DNA of 32,196 bases from Parcubacteria group bacterium GW2011_GWA2_47_21 (GTDB lineage: Bacteria > Patescibacteriota > Minisyncoccia > Phycocordibacterales > DSPV01): NCBI GenBank assembly GCA_001000545.1, contig LCOC01000003.1, forward strand, positions 1 to 32,196, written 5' to 3'. Both the position numbers and the translations under genes were made by a program. Below the pieces are notes generated by a model. That model made no database searches, was not told where the DNA came from, and was given only the letters and a program-made list of their open reading frames with translations. This document shows positions 14,493 to 23,995 of the stretch, piece by piece. Position 1 is the stretch's first letter. Each line of letters opens with the position of its first letter.

Positions 14493-16679
14493 TTGGCATC
14501 GCAATTTATGAAGAAAAAAGAATATTCTCTTGATGTGGGTGGAAAAAAACTCATTGCCGAATTTACAGACTTAGCTGAGCAGGCGAACGGTTCGGTTATC
14601 GTTCGCTACGGCAACACGGCCGTTTTGGTGACGGCGGTCATTGCCAAGGGAGAACGAGACGGTGATTTCTTCCCGCTCACCGTTGATTACGAAGAACGAT
14701 TTTACGCCGCCGGCCGAATCTTGGGCTCGCGGTTTATTAGGCGCGAGGGCCGACCGACCGAAGAGGCGATTCTCTCGGGACGGATTGTGGACCGAACCAT
14801 TCGGCCGCTTTTTCCTCAATACATAAGGAACGAGGTACAGGTGGTGGTGACGGTTCTCTCCATCGCCGAAGACGACCCGGATGTGCCTGCTGTAATTGGC
14901 GCCTCGCTCGCTTTGGCGACCTCGGAAATTCCTTGGAACGGACCCGTCTGCGCCGTCCGCGTCGGAATGAAAACCGGGGAAAACGCTTTTGTGGTCAACC
15001 CAAATTACGAATTCCGAAACGCGCCGGAAAATGCGCTCGACCTTTTGGCCTGCGGCAAGGACGGACTCATTAACATGATAGAGGTCGGTTCTAAAGAAGT
15101 TGGCGAAACAATGGTTGTGGAGGCGCTTCAAACCGCGTCGGCAGAAATTGAAAAAATCCAGAAATGGCAGAAGAAAATTATCGCGGAAATCGGTAAGAAG
15201 AAAAAAATCATTGAAAAACCGGCATCGCCCGAAGGCATGGAGGGACTTTTTGCCCAAGCGGTGGAAAAGAAAATGCCAAAATATGTTTTCCGAAACGAAG
15301 CCGGCAAAGAAGGAATACACGAAATCAAAGAAGAGTGGCTGAACATCTTTGGAGAGAAATTTCCTGAAGCAAAAAAATCTTTCGCCGAGGCTCATTTTGA
15401 CGAAAAACTGGACGAGCTCGTCCACAACAAAGCGATTGACGAGAATTTGCGGCCTGACGGACGGGGCATGGATGAAATTCGTCCGCTGTTCGCCAAGGCC
15501 GGCGGGGTCTCAAGCGTGCTCCACGGCTCTGGCCTCTTTTACCGAGGCGGCACGCACATTCTTTCGGTCCTGACTTTGGGCGGTCCCGGCGATACTCAAA
15601 TAATGGATGGTATGGAAATTCAGGGGAAAAAGCGTTTCATCCATCATTACAATTTCCCGCCATTTTCGGTGGGTGAAACGGGGCGGCTCGGCGGCATGAA
15701 CCGCCGAATGATAGGTCACGGCGCACTGGCGGAAAAGGCCCTGGCGCCGATAATTCCCGATAAAGAAAAATTTCCTTACACTATAAGGATTGTCTCCGAG
15801 GCCTTCGCCTCAAACGGCTCAACCTCAATGGGGAGCGTTTGCGGCAGCACTTTGGCTTTAATGGACGCCGGTGTCCCCATAAAAGCGCCCGTGGCCGGCA
15901 TCGCTTCCGGTTTGATGCTGCGAAACGAAAAAGAATACAAGGTGCTGACCGACATCCAAGGTCCGGAAGACCATCACGGCGATATGGACTTCAAAGTCGC
16001 CGGCACCAAAGCAGGCATCACGGCGGCGCAGATGGATGTTAAAGTGAACGGCATCCCTCTCAAAATTTTATCGGAGGCGTTTGAGAAAGCGAAGCAAGCG
16101 CGGTTAAAAATTATCGATGTCATTCAAAAAGAAATTTCCGCTCCGCGTTCCGATATTTCGCCTAACGCTCCGAAAATAATTGCCATTAAAATTCTGCCAA
16201 GCCAAATCGGACTGGTTATCGGCACCGGCGGAAAAACCATCAATGGGATAATGGAAGAAACCGGCGCAGAAATTGACATTGAAGACGACGGTACGGTCTT
16301 CTTCACCGGGAAAAACGGCGCGGCGGAGGCGGCCCAGAAAATCGTGGAAGAAATGACCCACGAATACAAGCCGGGCGAGCAATTTGACGGAGTGGTAACC
16401 CGCCTTATGGATTTCGGCGCTTTCGTCAAAATCGGCCAAAATGCCGAGGGTCTGGTCCATATTTCGGAACTGGCGCCGTGGCGAGTCAACCTGGTGACTG
16501 ATTTAGTCAAAGAAGGAGACGGCGTGCCCGTGGTAGTCAAAGAAATTGATGAAAAGGGCAGAATAAATCTCTCGGTCAAGCAGGCCAATCCTAGCTTCTT
16601 TGAAGGGAAAAAGCCGGCCGGCGGGGGAGGCGATTTCCACGGCCCAAGCCGGGGCGAATACAAAAAGAAGAGGTTCTAG
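14493..16679 (+). CDS. pnp: Polyribonucleotide nucleotidyltransferase
   Basis: RNase PH domains (LRPDGRGMDEIRPL, GRLGGMNRRMIGHGALAEKAL, HHGDMDFKVAGT), KH (IGLVIGTGGKTI) and S1 domains. Start TTG 14493 or ATG 14508. Confidence 0.96.
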   Translation: MASQFMKKKEYSLDVGGKKLIAEFTDLAEQANGSVIVRYGNTAVLVTAVIAKGERDGDFFPLTVDYEERFYAAGRILGSRFIRREGRPTEEAILSGRIVDRTIRPLFPQYIRNEVQVVVTVLSIAEDDPDVPAVIGASLALATSEIPWNGPVCAVRVGMKTGENAFVVNPNYEFRNAPENALDLLACGKDGLINMIEVGSKEVGETMVVEALQTASAEIEKIQKWQKKIIAEIGKKKKIIEKPASPEGMEGLFAQAVEKKMPKYVFRNEAGKEGIHEIKEEWLNIFGEKFPEAKKSFAEAHFDEKLDELVHNKAIDENLRPDGRGMDEIRPLFAKAGGVSSVLHGSGLFYRGGTHILSVLTLGGPGDTQIMDGMEIQGKKRFIHHYNFPPFSVGETGRLGGMNRRMIGHGALAEKALAPIIPDKEKFPYTIRIVSEAFASNGSTSMGSVCGSTLALMDAGVPIKAPVAGIASGLMLRNEKEYKVLTDIQGPEDHHGDMDFKVAGTKAGITAAQMDVKVNGIPLKILSEAFEKAKQARLKIIDVIQKEISAPRSDISPNAPKIIAIKILPSQIGLVIGTGGKTINGIMEETGAEIDIEDDGTVFFTGKNGAAEAAQKIVEEMTHEYKPGEQFDGVVTRLMDFGAFVKIGQNAEGLVHISELAPWRVNLVTDLVKEGDGVPVVVKEIDEKGRINLSVKQANPSFFEGKKPAGGGGDFHGPSRGEYKKKRF

Positions 16680-16713
16680 AAGACCTGAAAATCCTTGTTG
16701 TATAATATAGGGC

Positions 16714-17706
16714 ATGCCACCAAAAGAAAAAAACGACGGCTTGCCGGAAGAACTTCAACCGCTTCGCACCTACAAAAGCGATATTGAAGATATTTTTAAG
16801 CGCGGCAAAACCAGTACCGCCGATGTCGTCTTGGCCGAGAAAAAGCGGCGCGAAAAACGCTTGGAGAAAATGGGCGCGGCCGAGCCGGCGCTTTCACCCC
16901 GCCCCAAAGCTCGCCTAAGCAAACCAACGATAATAATGAGCGCGGCGCTAATTATTGCCGGCTCGGCCGCGCTTCTCTTCGCCGTTTTTTTCAAACCGAA
17001 ACCCCAGACGGAAATTCCCATTATTCATCCAAGTTTTATAAATGTTGAATCCAAGAAGGGGCTTGAATCTGAAAACTTGAACAGAAGCCAGTTGATAAGC
17101 GCCGTGAATACTTTAAGAAATGGCCCGCCTTTGCCTATCGGTTCCATCATTCAACTTATCATCACCAAAACATTGGCCGCTCCGCCTTCAGAAGACAGCC
17201 CGAAACCAAAGCCCGTGAGAGCGGCTATCGCCGTTGATGAATTCTTGAAAATAATTGAAGCCGCTCCGCCGTCATTTCTCACCCGCGCCCTAGACGACGA
17301 ATTTGTTTTTGGCTTGCACGGTTCGGCCGGCAATCAACCATTTTTAGTGTTCAAGGTAAACTCTTTTGAAAACACTTACGCCGGAATGCTTGCGTGGGAA
17401 GATGAAATCCTTACCGCTCTCGGGCCAATCATCAAAAGAAAAACCGACCCGCTTACGGGTAATTTAAGCAATGCGTCCAGCACCAGCCAAGGCGCCACAA
17501 GCACGCCAAGCAAAGAACTAATAACCGCGGAGTCAGCGTTTAAAGATGAGATTGTCAGAAATTTGGATGTGCGGGCCATCCGCGAAAACAATGTTTTGAC
17601 TTTTCTTTACAGTTTCCCGGACAAGGAAACCTTGGTCATCACCAACAATGACAAGACCTTCCGAGATGTTGTGGCCCGACTGCAAGCGGCGAAGCTGGTC
17701 AGATAA
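16714..17706 (+). CDS. Conserved CPR-type membrane-anchored hypothetical protein
   Basis: 330-aa ORF with one TM helix (PTIIMSAALIIAGSAALLFAVFF) and a long extracytoplasmic region. Confidence 0.7.
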   Translation: MPPKEKNDGLPEELQPLRTYKSDIEDIFKRGKTSTADVVLAEKKRREKRLEKMGAAEPALSPRPKARLSKPTIIMSAALIIAGSAALLFAVFFKPKPQTEIPIIHPSFINVESKKGLESENLNRSQLISAVNTLRNGPPLPIGSIIQLIITKTLAAPPSEDSPKPKPVRAAIAVDEFLKIIEAAPPSFLTRALDDEFVFGLHGSAGNQPFLVFKVNSFENTYAGMLAWEDEILTALGPIIKRKTDPLTGNLSNASSTSQGATSTPSKELITAESAFKDEIVRNLDVRAIRENNVLTFLYSFPDKETLVITNNDKTFRDVVARLQAAKLVR

Positions 17707-17849
17707 AGTCAAAACTTAAAGCGAAAAGCTGAAAACTACAACACCAAACGGGAAACACGGAGCAAGAGAAAGTCGTCTTTGTTGTTTTGGATTTGAAATT
17801 TTAGTTTTTCGTTTTGCGCTTTTAATTTTTAATTTGGTATAATTCCCCC

Positions 17850-18212
17850 ATGACCATAAACACATCACAACTTAAACAAAAATTGGAAGAGGAGTTGTCC
17901 GTTTTGGAAAAGGATTTAAAAAGCGTCGGCCGAATTAACCCCGCCAATCCCAAGGATTGGGAAGCGGTGCCGCCGACAAAAACACTTGATGAAAGCGACC
18001 CTGTAGACGTAGCGGATGATATTGAAGAGTATGAGGAAAACACCGCGGTTTTAAAACAGCTGGAAATTCGCTACAACGAGGTACAAAGGGCGTTGGAAAA
18101 AATAAAAAAAGGGGCTTACGGCAAGTGCGAGGTCTGCGATAAAGAGATAGAGTCGGAACGGCTTCTCGCCAACCCAGCCGCATCGGTGTGCAAAACGCAC
18201 ATAAATAGGTAG
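17850..18212 (+). CDS. DksA/TraR C4 zinc-finger family protein
   Basis: RALEKIKKGAYGKCEVCDKEIESERLLANPAASVCKTH. Confidence 0.88.
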   Translation: MTINTSQLKQKLEEELSVLEKDLKSVGRINPANPKDWEAVPPTKTLDESDPVDVADDIEEYEENTAVLKQLEIRYNEVQRALEKIKKGAYGKCEVCDKEIESERLLANPAASVCKTHINR

Positions 18213-18325
18213 AAAAAGCCGAAAACTCAAAACGAAAAGCGTGAAATTAAAACTTAAAACAATAAATATTTTATCTTTTGCGTTTTGATTTTGAGTTTTT
18301 CACTTTTCGCTTTAAATTTCATATT

Positions 18326-19870
18326 ATGTCCTTCGCTAAAGTCCACTCCGCCCAAACCGCCCTCCTGGACGCTCAAATTGTAACCATAGAAGTTGACCTC
18401 TCCCGCGGACTTTACGCTTTCTCCGTCGTCGGCCTGCCCGACAAAGCGGTGGAAGAGGCAAGGGATAGAATAAGCGCCGCCATAAAAAATTCCGGCTTTG
18501 AATCGCCCAAACAAAAAAATCAAAAAGTCGTGGTATCGCTCGCTCCCGCGGACATTCGCAAAGAAGGTCCGCATTTTGATTTGGGAATGGCGATTGCGTA
18601 CCTTTTGGCCGCCGAGGACCTAAAAATCCAACCGGAAGAAAAAACCGGCAAGAGAATTTTCATCGGAGAACTGGCTTTGGACGGGACGCTCCGGCCGGTC
18701 AGCGGCGTCCTGCCGCTCGCCGAAGAAGCCAAGAGAAGAAATTTCGCCGAGGTCTTTGTGCCGAAAGAGAACGCTCGGGAAGCGGCGCTGATTCGGGGCG
18801 TAAAAATTTTCTCCGTCGGGTCACTTAAAGAAACAGTCAGTCATCTACGCGGAGAAAAAATGCTAAAACCGGAGCCGGAAACCGATTTGGACGAGGCCGA
18901 ATTTGAAACCGCTATTGATGTCTCAGACATTTACGGCCAAGAAAATGCCAAGAGGGCTTTGATTCTCTCGGCCGCCGGCGGCCACAATTTGGCAATGTGG
19001 GGACCGCCGGGAACAGGAAAAACGATGCTCGCGAGGGCCCTCGCCGGAATTCTCCCGCCACTGGCTTTTGATGAAGTTATTGAAGTAACGGGCATTCATT
19101 CGGTGGCGGGCACTCTAAAAGGCAAGCTGGTGACGGCACCGCCTTTCCGTTCGCCTCATCACACTTCCTCGTACGTCGCTTTGGTAGGCGGCGGCAATGT
19201 GCCGAAACCCGGTGAGGTGACCTTGGCCCACCGCGGCGTGCTTTTTCTAGACGAATTTCCAGAATTTGACCGGCGAGTGATTGAGGCGCTCCGCCAACCG
19301 TTGGAAGACCGAATTGTTTCGGTGTCCCGCGCCCGCGGCTCGGCTCGTTTTCCGGCCAGTTTTATTCTGGTGGCGGCTATGAACCCTTGCCCTTGCGGCA
19401 AATGGGGTTCTAAAGGCGAGACCTGTATTTGCCTCCCGGGAAATTTAATCAGGTATCGGCGAAAAATTTCCGGACCGGTAGCTGATAGAATTGACCTTTG
19501 GATTGAAGTGCCGAGATTCTCCCTAAAATCGCTCGGTAAGGGCGGGAGCGGGGAAAAGAGCGTGGAAATTAGAAAGAGGGTGGCCGCGGCGCGCCAAAAA
19601 CAGGCGGCGCGCTTCAAAAAACTCGGCATTAAAGCGCGAATCAATGCGGAAATTGGCGCGCGCGATTTGGAAAAAGCCGCGCCCTTGGAAGATAAAACGC
19701 GGCGCGCTTTCACCGCTTCGGCCGAGAAACTCGGACTCTCGGCTAGGAGTTACCATCGGCTTATCAAGCTCGCCAGAACCATTGCCGATTTGGAAGGCGA
19801 CGAAAACGTCGCTTCCAAACACCTGATGGAAGCGCTTCAGTATCGCCCGAAGCGGGAGGAAATCGTATAA
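18326..19870 (+). CDS. comM: YifB/ComM family Mg-chelatase-like ATPase
   Basis: VEVDLSRGLYAFSVVGLPDKAVEEARDRISAAIKNSGF; GPPGTGKTMLARALAGILPPL; MNPCPCGKWG. Confidence 0.95.
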   Translation: MSFAKVHSAQTALLDAQIVTIEVDLSRGLYAFSVVGLPDKAVEEARDRISAAIKNSGFESPKQKNQKVVVSLAPADIRKEGPHFDLGMAIAYLLAAEDLKIQPEEKTGKRIFIGELALDGTLRPVSGVLPLAEEAKRRNFAEVFVPKENAREAALIRGVKIFSVGSLKETVSHLRGEKMLKPEPETDLDEAEFETAIDVSDIYGQENAKRALILSAAGGHNLAMWGPPGTGKTMLARALAGILPPLAFDEVIEVTGIHSVAGTLKGKLVTAPPFRSPHHTSSYVALVGGGNVPKPGEVTLAHRGVLFLDEFPEFDRRVIEALRQPLEDRIVSVSRARGSARFPASFILVAAMNPCPCGKWGSKGETCICLPGNLIRYRRKISGPVADRIDLWIEVPRFSLKSLGKGGSGEKSVEIRKRVAAARQKQAARFKKLGIKARINAEIGARDLEKAAPLEDKTRRAFTASAEKLGLSARSYHRLIKLARTIADLEGDENVASKHLMEALQYRPKREEIV

Positions 19871-19886
19871 AGAACCCAGCTCCAAA

Positions 19887-19930
19887 ACGAAGGCTAAACC
19901 TTCCCAAATGAAGGTTTAGCCTTCGTTTTT
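19887..19930. terminator. Convergent bidirectional terminator
   Basis: AACGAAGGCTAAACCTTC-CCAAAT-GAAGGTTTAGCCTTCGTTTTT. Confidence 0.85.
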
Positions 19931-19936
19931 AAATCC

Positions 19937-20932
19937 CTAAAATGGGTTGACCGCTCCGCGAACTTCAAAGTGAAGGTGGGGTCCGGTGGACTTGCCGGAT
20001 GAACCGACATAACCGATAAGTTGCCCTTTATAGACTCTTGCTCCCTGAAAAACGATGGCATCAGAAAGATGGGAATACAGCGTTTGCGTGCCGTTGCTGT
20101 GTGAAATCACAATATAAATGCCGTAACCGCCGTTCCAACCGAAATTTCGGCTGATGATGGCGTCGCCCGCCGCCGCGGCGTAAACCGGTGTGCCGTAAGG
20201 AGCGCCGAGGTCAACGCCGTTGTAGCCGTGAATACCTTGGGTCTTTTTACCGCCAAGAAGCGGCCGTCCGTAGTAGCCCTCGTAAAGAGGCCCGCCCCCT
20301 TGTCTAACCCCGCTTATGCCGGGGCTGGAAATGATTTCGCCGTCTGGCACAATGACAACATCACCAACCGCCAATTTGGCGTCGGCTGGCAAGTCGTTAA
20401 ACTGCATTATTTCTCTTAAGTCGCCTTTGTAGAGTTTGGCGATGCTTGGAAGCGTGTCACTGGTTTTAACGATGTGGCGCACTCCAGAAACCGGTAAAAT
20501 AATAAGCGTCTGGCCTTCCCTAATTATTGAGGAGCGCAAGTCGTTTCCCCAAATGACGGTGTTAACTGAAACGCCAAACATTTTGGCAATATCGGTAAGA
20601 GTATCCCCTTTATGAACGACATATATGCTTATTTGGCCGTTATTTTGGGAGGCCTCAACGTCGGCCAAAGTGCCGGTCGGACCGCTTTCCGGGAGAAGCG
20701 CGGTACCGCCAACCACCATAATTTCCCCGCCGCCTTTGGAAGGGTTTGGGTTAGGATTTAAGGCCGCCTGAAGCAAAACCATGTTTTGGGAGTTGGTTGA
20801 TGGTGTGGTCTCCCCAACTGCTTCAACTTTTGGGCCAAACAAATCAGAAAAAATAGAGAGAAAACCGGCATAAGCAAAAAAAGGCGAGAAGATTCCTAAA
20901 CTCACCGACAACAAAAGAACAAGCTTTCTCAT
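19937..20932 (-). CDS. LysM-domain M23 metallopeptidase
   Basis: Two LysM-like segments (YVVHKGDTLTDIAKMFGVSVNTVIWGN); GYNGVDLGAPYGTPVYAAAAGDAI...TLYSHLSD...GPHLHFEVR. Start set at MRKLVLLLSV. Confidence 0.92.
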   Translation of the reverse strand: MRKLVLLLSVSLGIFSPFFAYAGFLSIFSDLFGPKVEAVGETTPSTNSQNMVLLQAALNPNPNPSKGGGEIMVVGGTALLPESGPTGTLADVEASQNNGQISIYVVHKGDTLTDIAKMFGVSVNTVIWGNDLRSSIIREGQTLIILPVSGVRHIVKTSDTLPSIAKLYKGDLREIMQFNDLPADAKLAVGDVVIVPDGEIISSPGISGVRQGGGPLYEGYYGRPLLGGKKTQGIHGYNGVDLGAPYGTPVYAAAAGDAIISRNFGWNGGYGIYIVISHSNGTQTLYSHLSDAIVFQGARVYKGQLIGYVGSSGKSTGPHLHFEVRGAVNPF

Positions 20933-21263
20933 CAAAAGCCCTGAAATAAACGATATTTCCACCAAATCTGCTTTCTCCGATGATTTCTGCAGATTCGGCT
21001 CTTGTGAAGTGTTCAAAATAAGCCTATGTTTTAACGATTAAATCGGTCTTTCAGTAAAATATGGCTTTACTAAGCTATATATTCAACCTTTCTAGATTGC
21101 GACACACAATTACTATATTCGGATGTCTTGTCAAAGTCAATCAACTAAAAATTAGTATGTGGATACTGAAATGATGTCAAATTTTAGCAAAAATCTCCTT
21201 ATTTTAAGCCGTTTTATTAAATTACAAGCCACGGGTTATATGTTGTGATATATTTGTGGGGTT

Positions 21264-23195
21264 GTGGACTATTTAAGCAACCTAAATCACCCCCAGAGGG
21301 AGGCGGCACTTCATACCGACGGAGCGCTTCTTATTGTCGCCGGTGCCGGTGCCGGTAAAACCAAAACCTTAACCTCGCGCATTTTCCACTTGATTAAAAA
21401 AGGCGTTCCGCCTGAACAGGTCCTCGCCATAACCTTCACCAATAAAGCGGCGGGGGAATTGAAGCAAAGAATTGGCAAATTGATTGCCGCCGACAGGGAT
21501 TTGAATCTGCCTGTTTCCGCTGAAAAACGGCCATTTGCCGGCACATTCCATTCCCTAGGCGTCCACATCCTTCGGTCTATGGGAAAAAGCGTCGGCGTAT
21601 CGCCGCGTTTTACGATTTTTGACCGCGCCGATTCCAAAAGCGCCATGAAAGAGGCGGTAGAAAGCGCTGGGCTAAATCCCAAACAATTCTCTCCGGAACT
21701 TTTCCTTTCAATAATTTCCAAAGCCAAGGGAAAATCGCTCGGCGTTAGCCGTTATCGGGAACTAGCATCGGAGCGAATGGAAGAAATGACGGCCGAGGTC
21801 TGGGAACGCTATGAAAAAATTCTCAATGAAGAAAAGGCCTTGGATTTTGACGACCTGCTCTTAAAATCGGTGGAGCTTTTGAAGCAAGATGCCGGCGCAA
21901 GAAACCGTTTTCAAGAAACTTGGCGTTACATTCACGTTGACGAGTATCAGGACACCAACTTCGTCCAATACGAACTGACAAAAATTTTGTCGGAAAAACA
22001 CAAAAATATCTGCGCGGTGGGCGACGCCGACCAAACAATCTACAGCTGGCGCGGAGCGAGTATTAGAAATATTCTAAACTTTAAGAAAGATTTTCCGGGC
22101 GCACGGGTCATTTTATTAGAAGAAAATTACCGCTCAACAAAAAATATCTTAGGCATTGCGAACGATATAATCAGAAAAAATAATGTCCGCGTCCCTAAGA
22201 ACCTTTTCACGGCGAACGCCGAGGGTGAAAAAATCGGTCTCTTTAGCGCCTGCGACGAGGAAGATGAAGCGGCTTTCATTGCCGCCAAAGCGGGGAAATT
22301 AATAAGAAATGGCGCCAAACCAGAAGAAATCGCCGTCTTATATCGGGCAAACTTCCAATCACGGGCGATTGAATCGGCTTTTTTAGACGCGGGACTCCCA
22401 TATCAGCTTATCGGCACTAGATTTTTTGAAAGGAAAGAGGTTAAAGACGTGCTGTCCTATCTTCGGCTGGCCAGAAATTTTGACAGCCGCTCCGATTTGA
22501 AGCGGGTAATGAATATTCCGCCACGCGGCATCGGTAAAATAACATTGCTTAAAATTTTTGCGGGAAAAGGGGGCGAGTTGCCCGCGGCTATGAAAATTAA
22601 ATTTGATAATTTTAAAGGTTTACTCAAAAGGATTAGCCGAGCGTCGGAAACACTGCGCCCGGGAGAATTGGTAAAATTTGCTATCGCGGAATCGGGAATA
22701 GGGGACTGGCTTAAGTCGGGCGATGAAGAAGATTTGGAACGTTTGGAGAATGTCAAAGAACTCGCAACTTTGGCTCTAAAATACAGCGCTCTGCCGTTGC
22801 CCGATGGAATTGATAAATTGCTTAATGACGCGGCGCTTCAAAGCGACCAGGACGAACTCTCGGATGAGAGAGGGGGAGTGCGGCTTATGACCATTCATGC
22901 CTCCAAGGGTTTGGAATTTGACACGGTTTTTATTGTCGGGCTGGAAGACGGCCTTTTCCCGCACGAAAAAATGGAGAGCGAATTGGGGCCAGAGGAGGAG
23001 GAAGAGGAACGCCGGCTTTTTTACGTGGCCTTAACCCGCGCCAAGAAAAAAGTTATTCTTTCTTACGCCAATATCAGAACTATTTTCGGCTCAAAAAAAT
23101 TCACCGTGCCATCGGAATTTTTGACCGACATTGATGGAAATTTCCTTGAGCTGGAAAATCATCCCGAAAAATCGCTGAAAAGCATCTACTTTTGA
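21264..23195 (+). CDS. UvrD/PcrA-family helicase (GTG start)
   Basis: LNHPQREAALHTDGALLIVAGAGAGKTKTLTSRI; VDEYQDTN; GDADQTIYSWRGA; MTIHASKGLEFDTVF; FYVALTRAKK. Confidence 0.95.
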   Translation: MDYLSNLNHPQREAALHTDGALLIVAGAGAGKTKTLTSRIFHLIKKGVPPEQVLAITFTNKAAGELKQRIGKLIAADRDLNLPVSAEKRPFAGTFHSLGVHILRSMGKSVGVSPRFTIFDRADSKSAMKEAVESAGLNPKQFSPELFLSIISKAKGKSLGVSRYRELASERMEEMTAEVWERYEKILNEEKALDFDDLLLKSVELLKQDAGARNRFQETWRYIHVDEYQDTNFVQYELTKILSEKHKNICAVGDADQTIYSWRGASIRNILNFKKDFPGARVILLEENYRSTKNILGIANDIIRKNNVRVPKNLFTANAEGEKIGLFSACDEEDEAAFIAAKAGKLIRNGAKPEEIAVLYRANFQSRAIESAFLDAGLPYQLIGTRFFERKEVKDVLSYLRLARNFDSRSDLKRVMNIPPRGIGKITLLKIFAGKGGELPAAMKIKFDNFKGLLKRISRASETLRPGELVKFAIAESGIGDWLKSGDEEDLERLENVKELATLALKYSALPLPDGIDKLLNDAALQSDQDELSDERGGVRLMTIHASKGLEFDTVFIVGLEDGLFPHEKMESELGPEEEEEERRLFYVALTRAKKKVILSYANIRTIFGSKKFTVPSEFLTDIDGNFLELENHPEKSLKSIYF

Positions 23196-23265
23196 GACCG
23201 AAGATTTCTAAAACTAACTCTAAAAACTAAAAATTTCTGAAAAATAGAAAAACCCTTTATTAAGG

Positions 23266-23308
23266 CCATTCCCCCGTGTCAACCTGGCAGGTTGACACGG
23301 GGGAATGG
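23266..23308. repeat. 43-bp perfect REP-like palindrome upstream of the RAYT gene
   Basis: CCATTCCCCCGTGTCAACCTG-G-CAGGTTGACACGGGGGAATGG. Confidence 0.95.
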
Positions 23309-23326
23309 GTAAAATACAATGGCTAA

Positions 23327-23995
23327 ATGGTTGGCAACATCGCCCACATTTGTAATAGAGGGGTAAACAAACAAATAATTTTCTCTAATGAGAAAGAATA
23401 TTTAAGATTTCTGGAAACAATTTATAAAAGCAATAACAAAAATGGGGGCGTTAGGACAAGAGTGAAAAATTTTCTTGATGACCCGCCGCCGCAAGATAGA
23501 ATTGTTGAAATACTGAAGTGGTCACTTTTGCCGAATCACTATCATTTGCTGGTTTATGAAAAAGTTGAGGGAGGTATTGTTGAATTCACAAAAAGAATAG
23601 GCAACAGTTACACCAAATATTTTAATATCAAAAACGACAGAAGCGGTTACCTGTTTCAAAACACCGCGAAAATGATTCGGATTGAAAGAGAACCGCACTT
23701 CAATTACATACCATTTTATGTAGAATTAAACCCCTTGGACCTTTTTGACGAGGGTTGGCGAACGGGTAGGATTAAAAATCCGTCGGGAGCAATAAAATTT
23801 TTAACAGATTATCCGTGGTCAAGTTACACTGACTATAGCGGTAAAAATAATTTCCCAATGTTAATCAACAAAGAAATATTTTTTGGTGAATTCGAAACAA
23901 ACCAAAAAAGATACGAAAAAGAAACTTTGGCTCTAATTAAGGATAAAAACGCGTCAACCTGGCAGGTTGACGCGTTTGATGTGTTAGGAAAATGA
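23327..23995 (+). mobile_element. REP-associated tyrosine transposase (RAYT; IS200-like Y1 HUH transposase)
   Basis: HICNRGVNKQIIFSNEKEYLRFLE; HUH motif LLPNHYHLLVYEK; candidate catalytic Tyr in RIGNSYTKYFN; PWSSYTDY. Confidence 0.88.
23947..23977. repeat. 31-bp perfect REP-like palindrome at the 3' end of the RAYT gene
   Basis: AAACGCGTCAACCTG-G-CAGGTTGACGCGTTT. Confidence 0.95.

Noticed and set aside
14571-15425. 284-aa antisense ORF within pnp
   Set aside because: Shadow ORF opposite a clearly conserved gene; no recognisable domain.
19159-19713. 184-aa antisense ORF within comM
   Set aside because: Shadow ORF opposite conserved AAA+ motifs.
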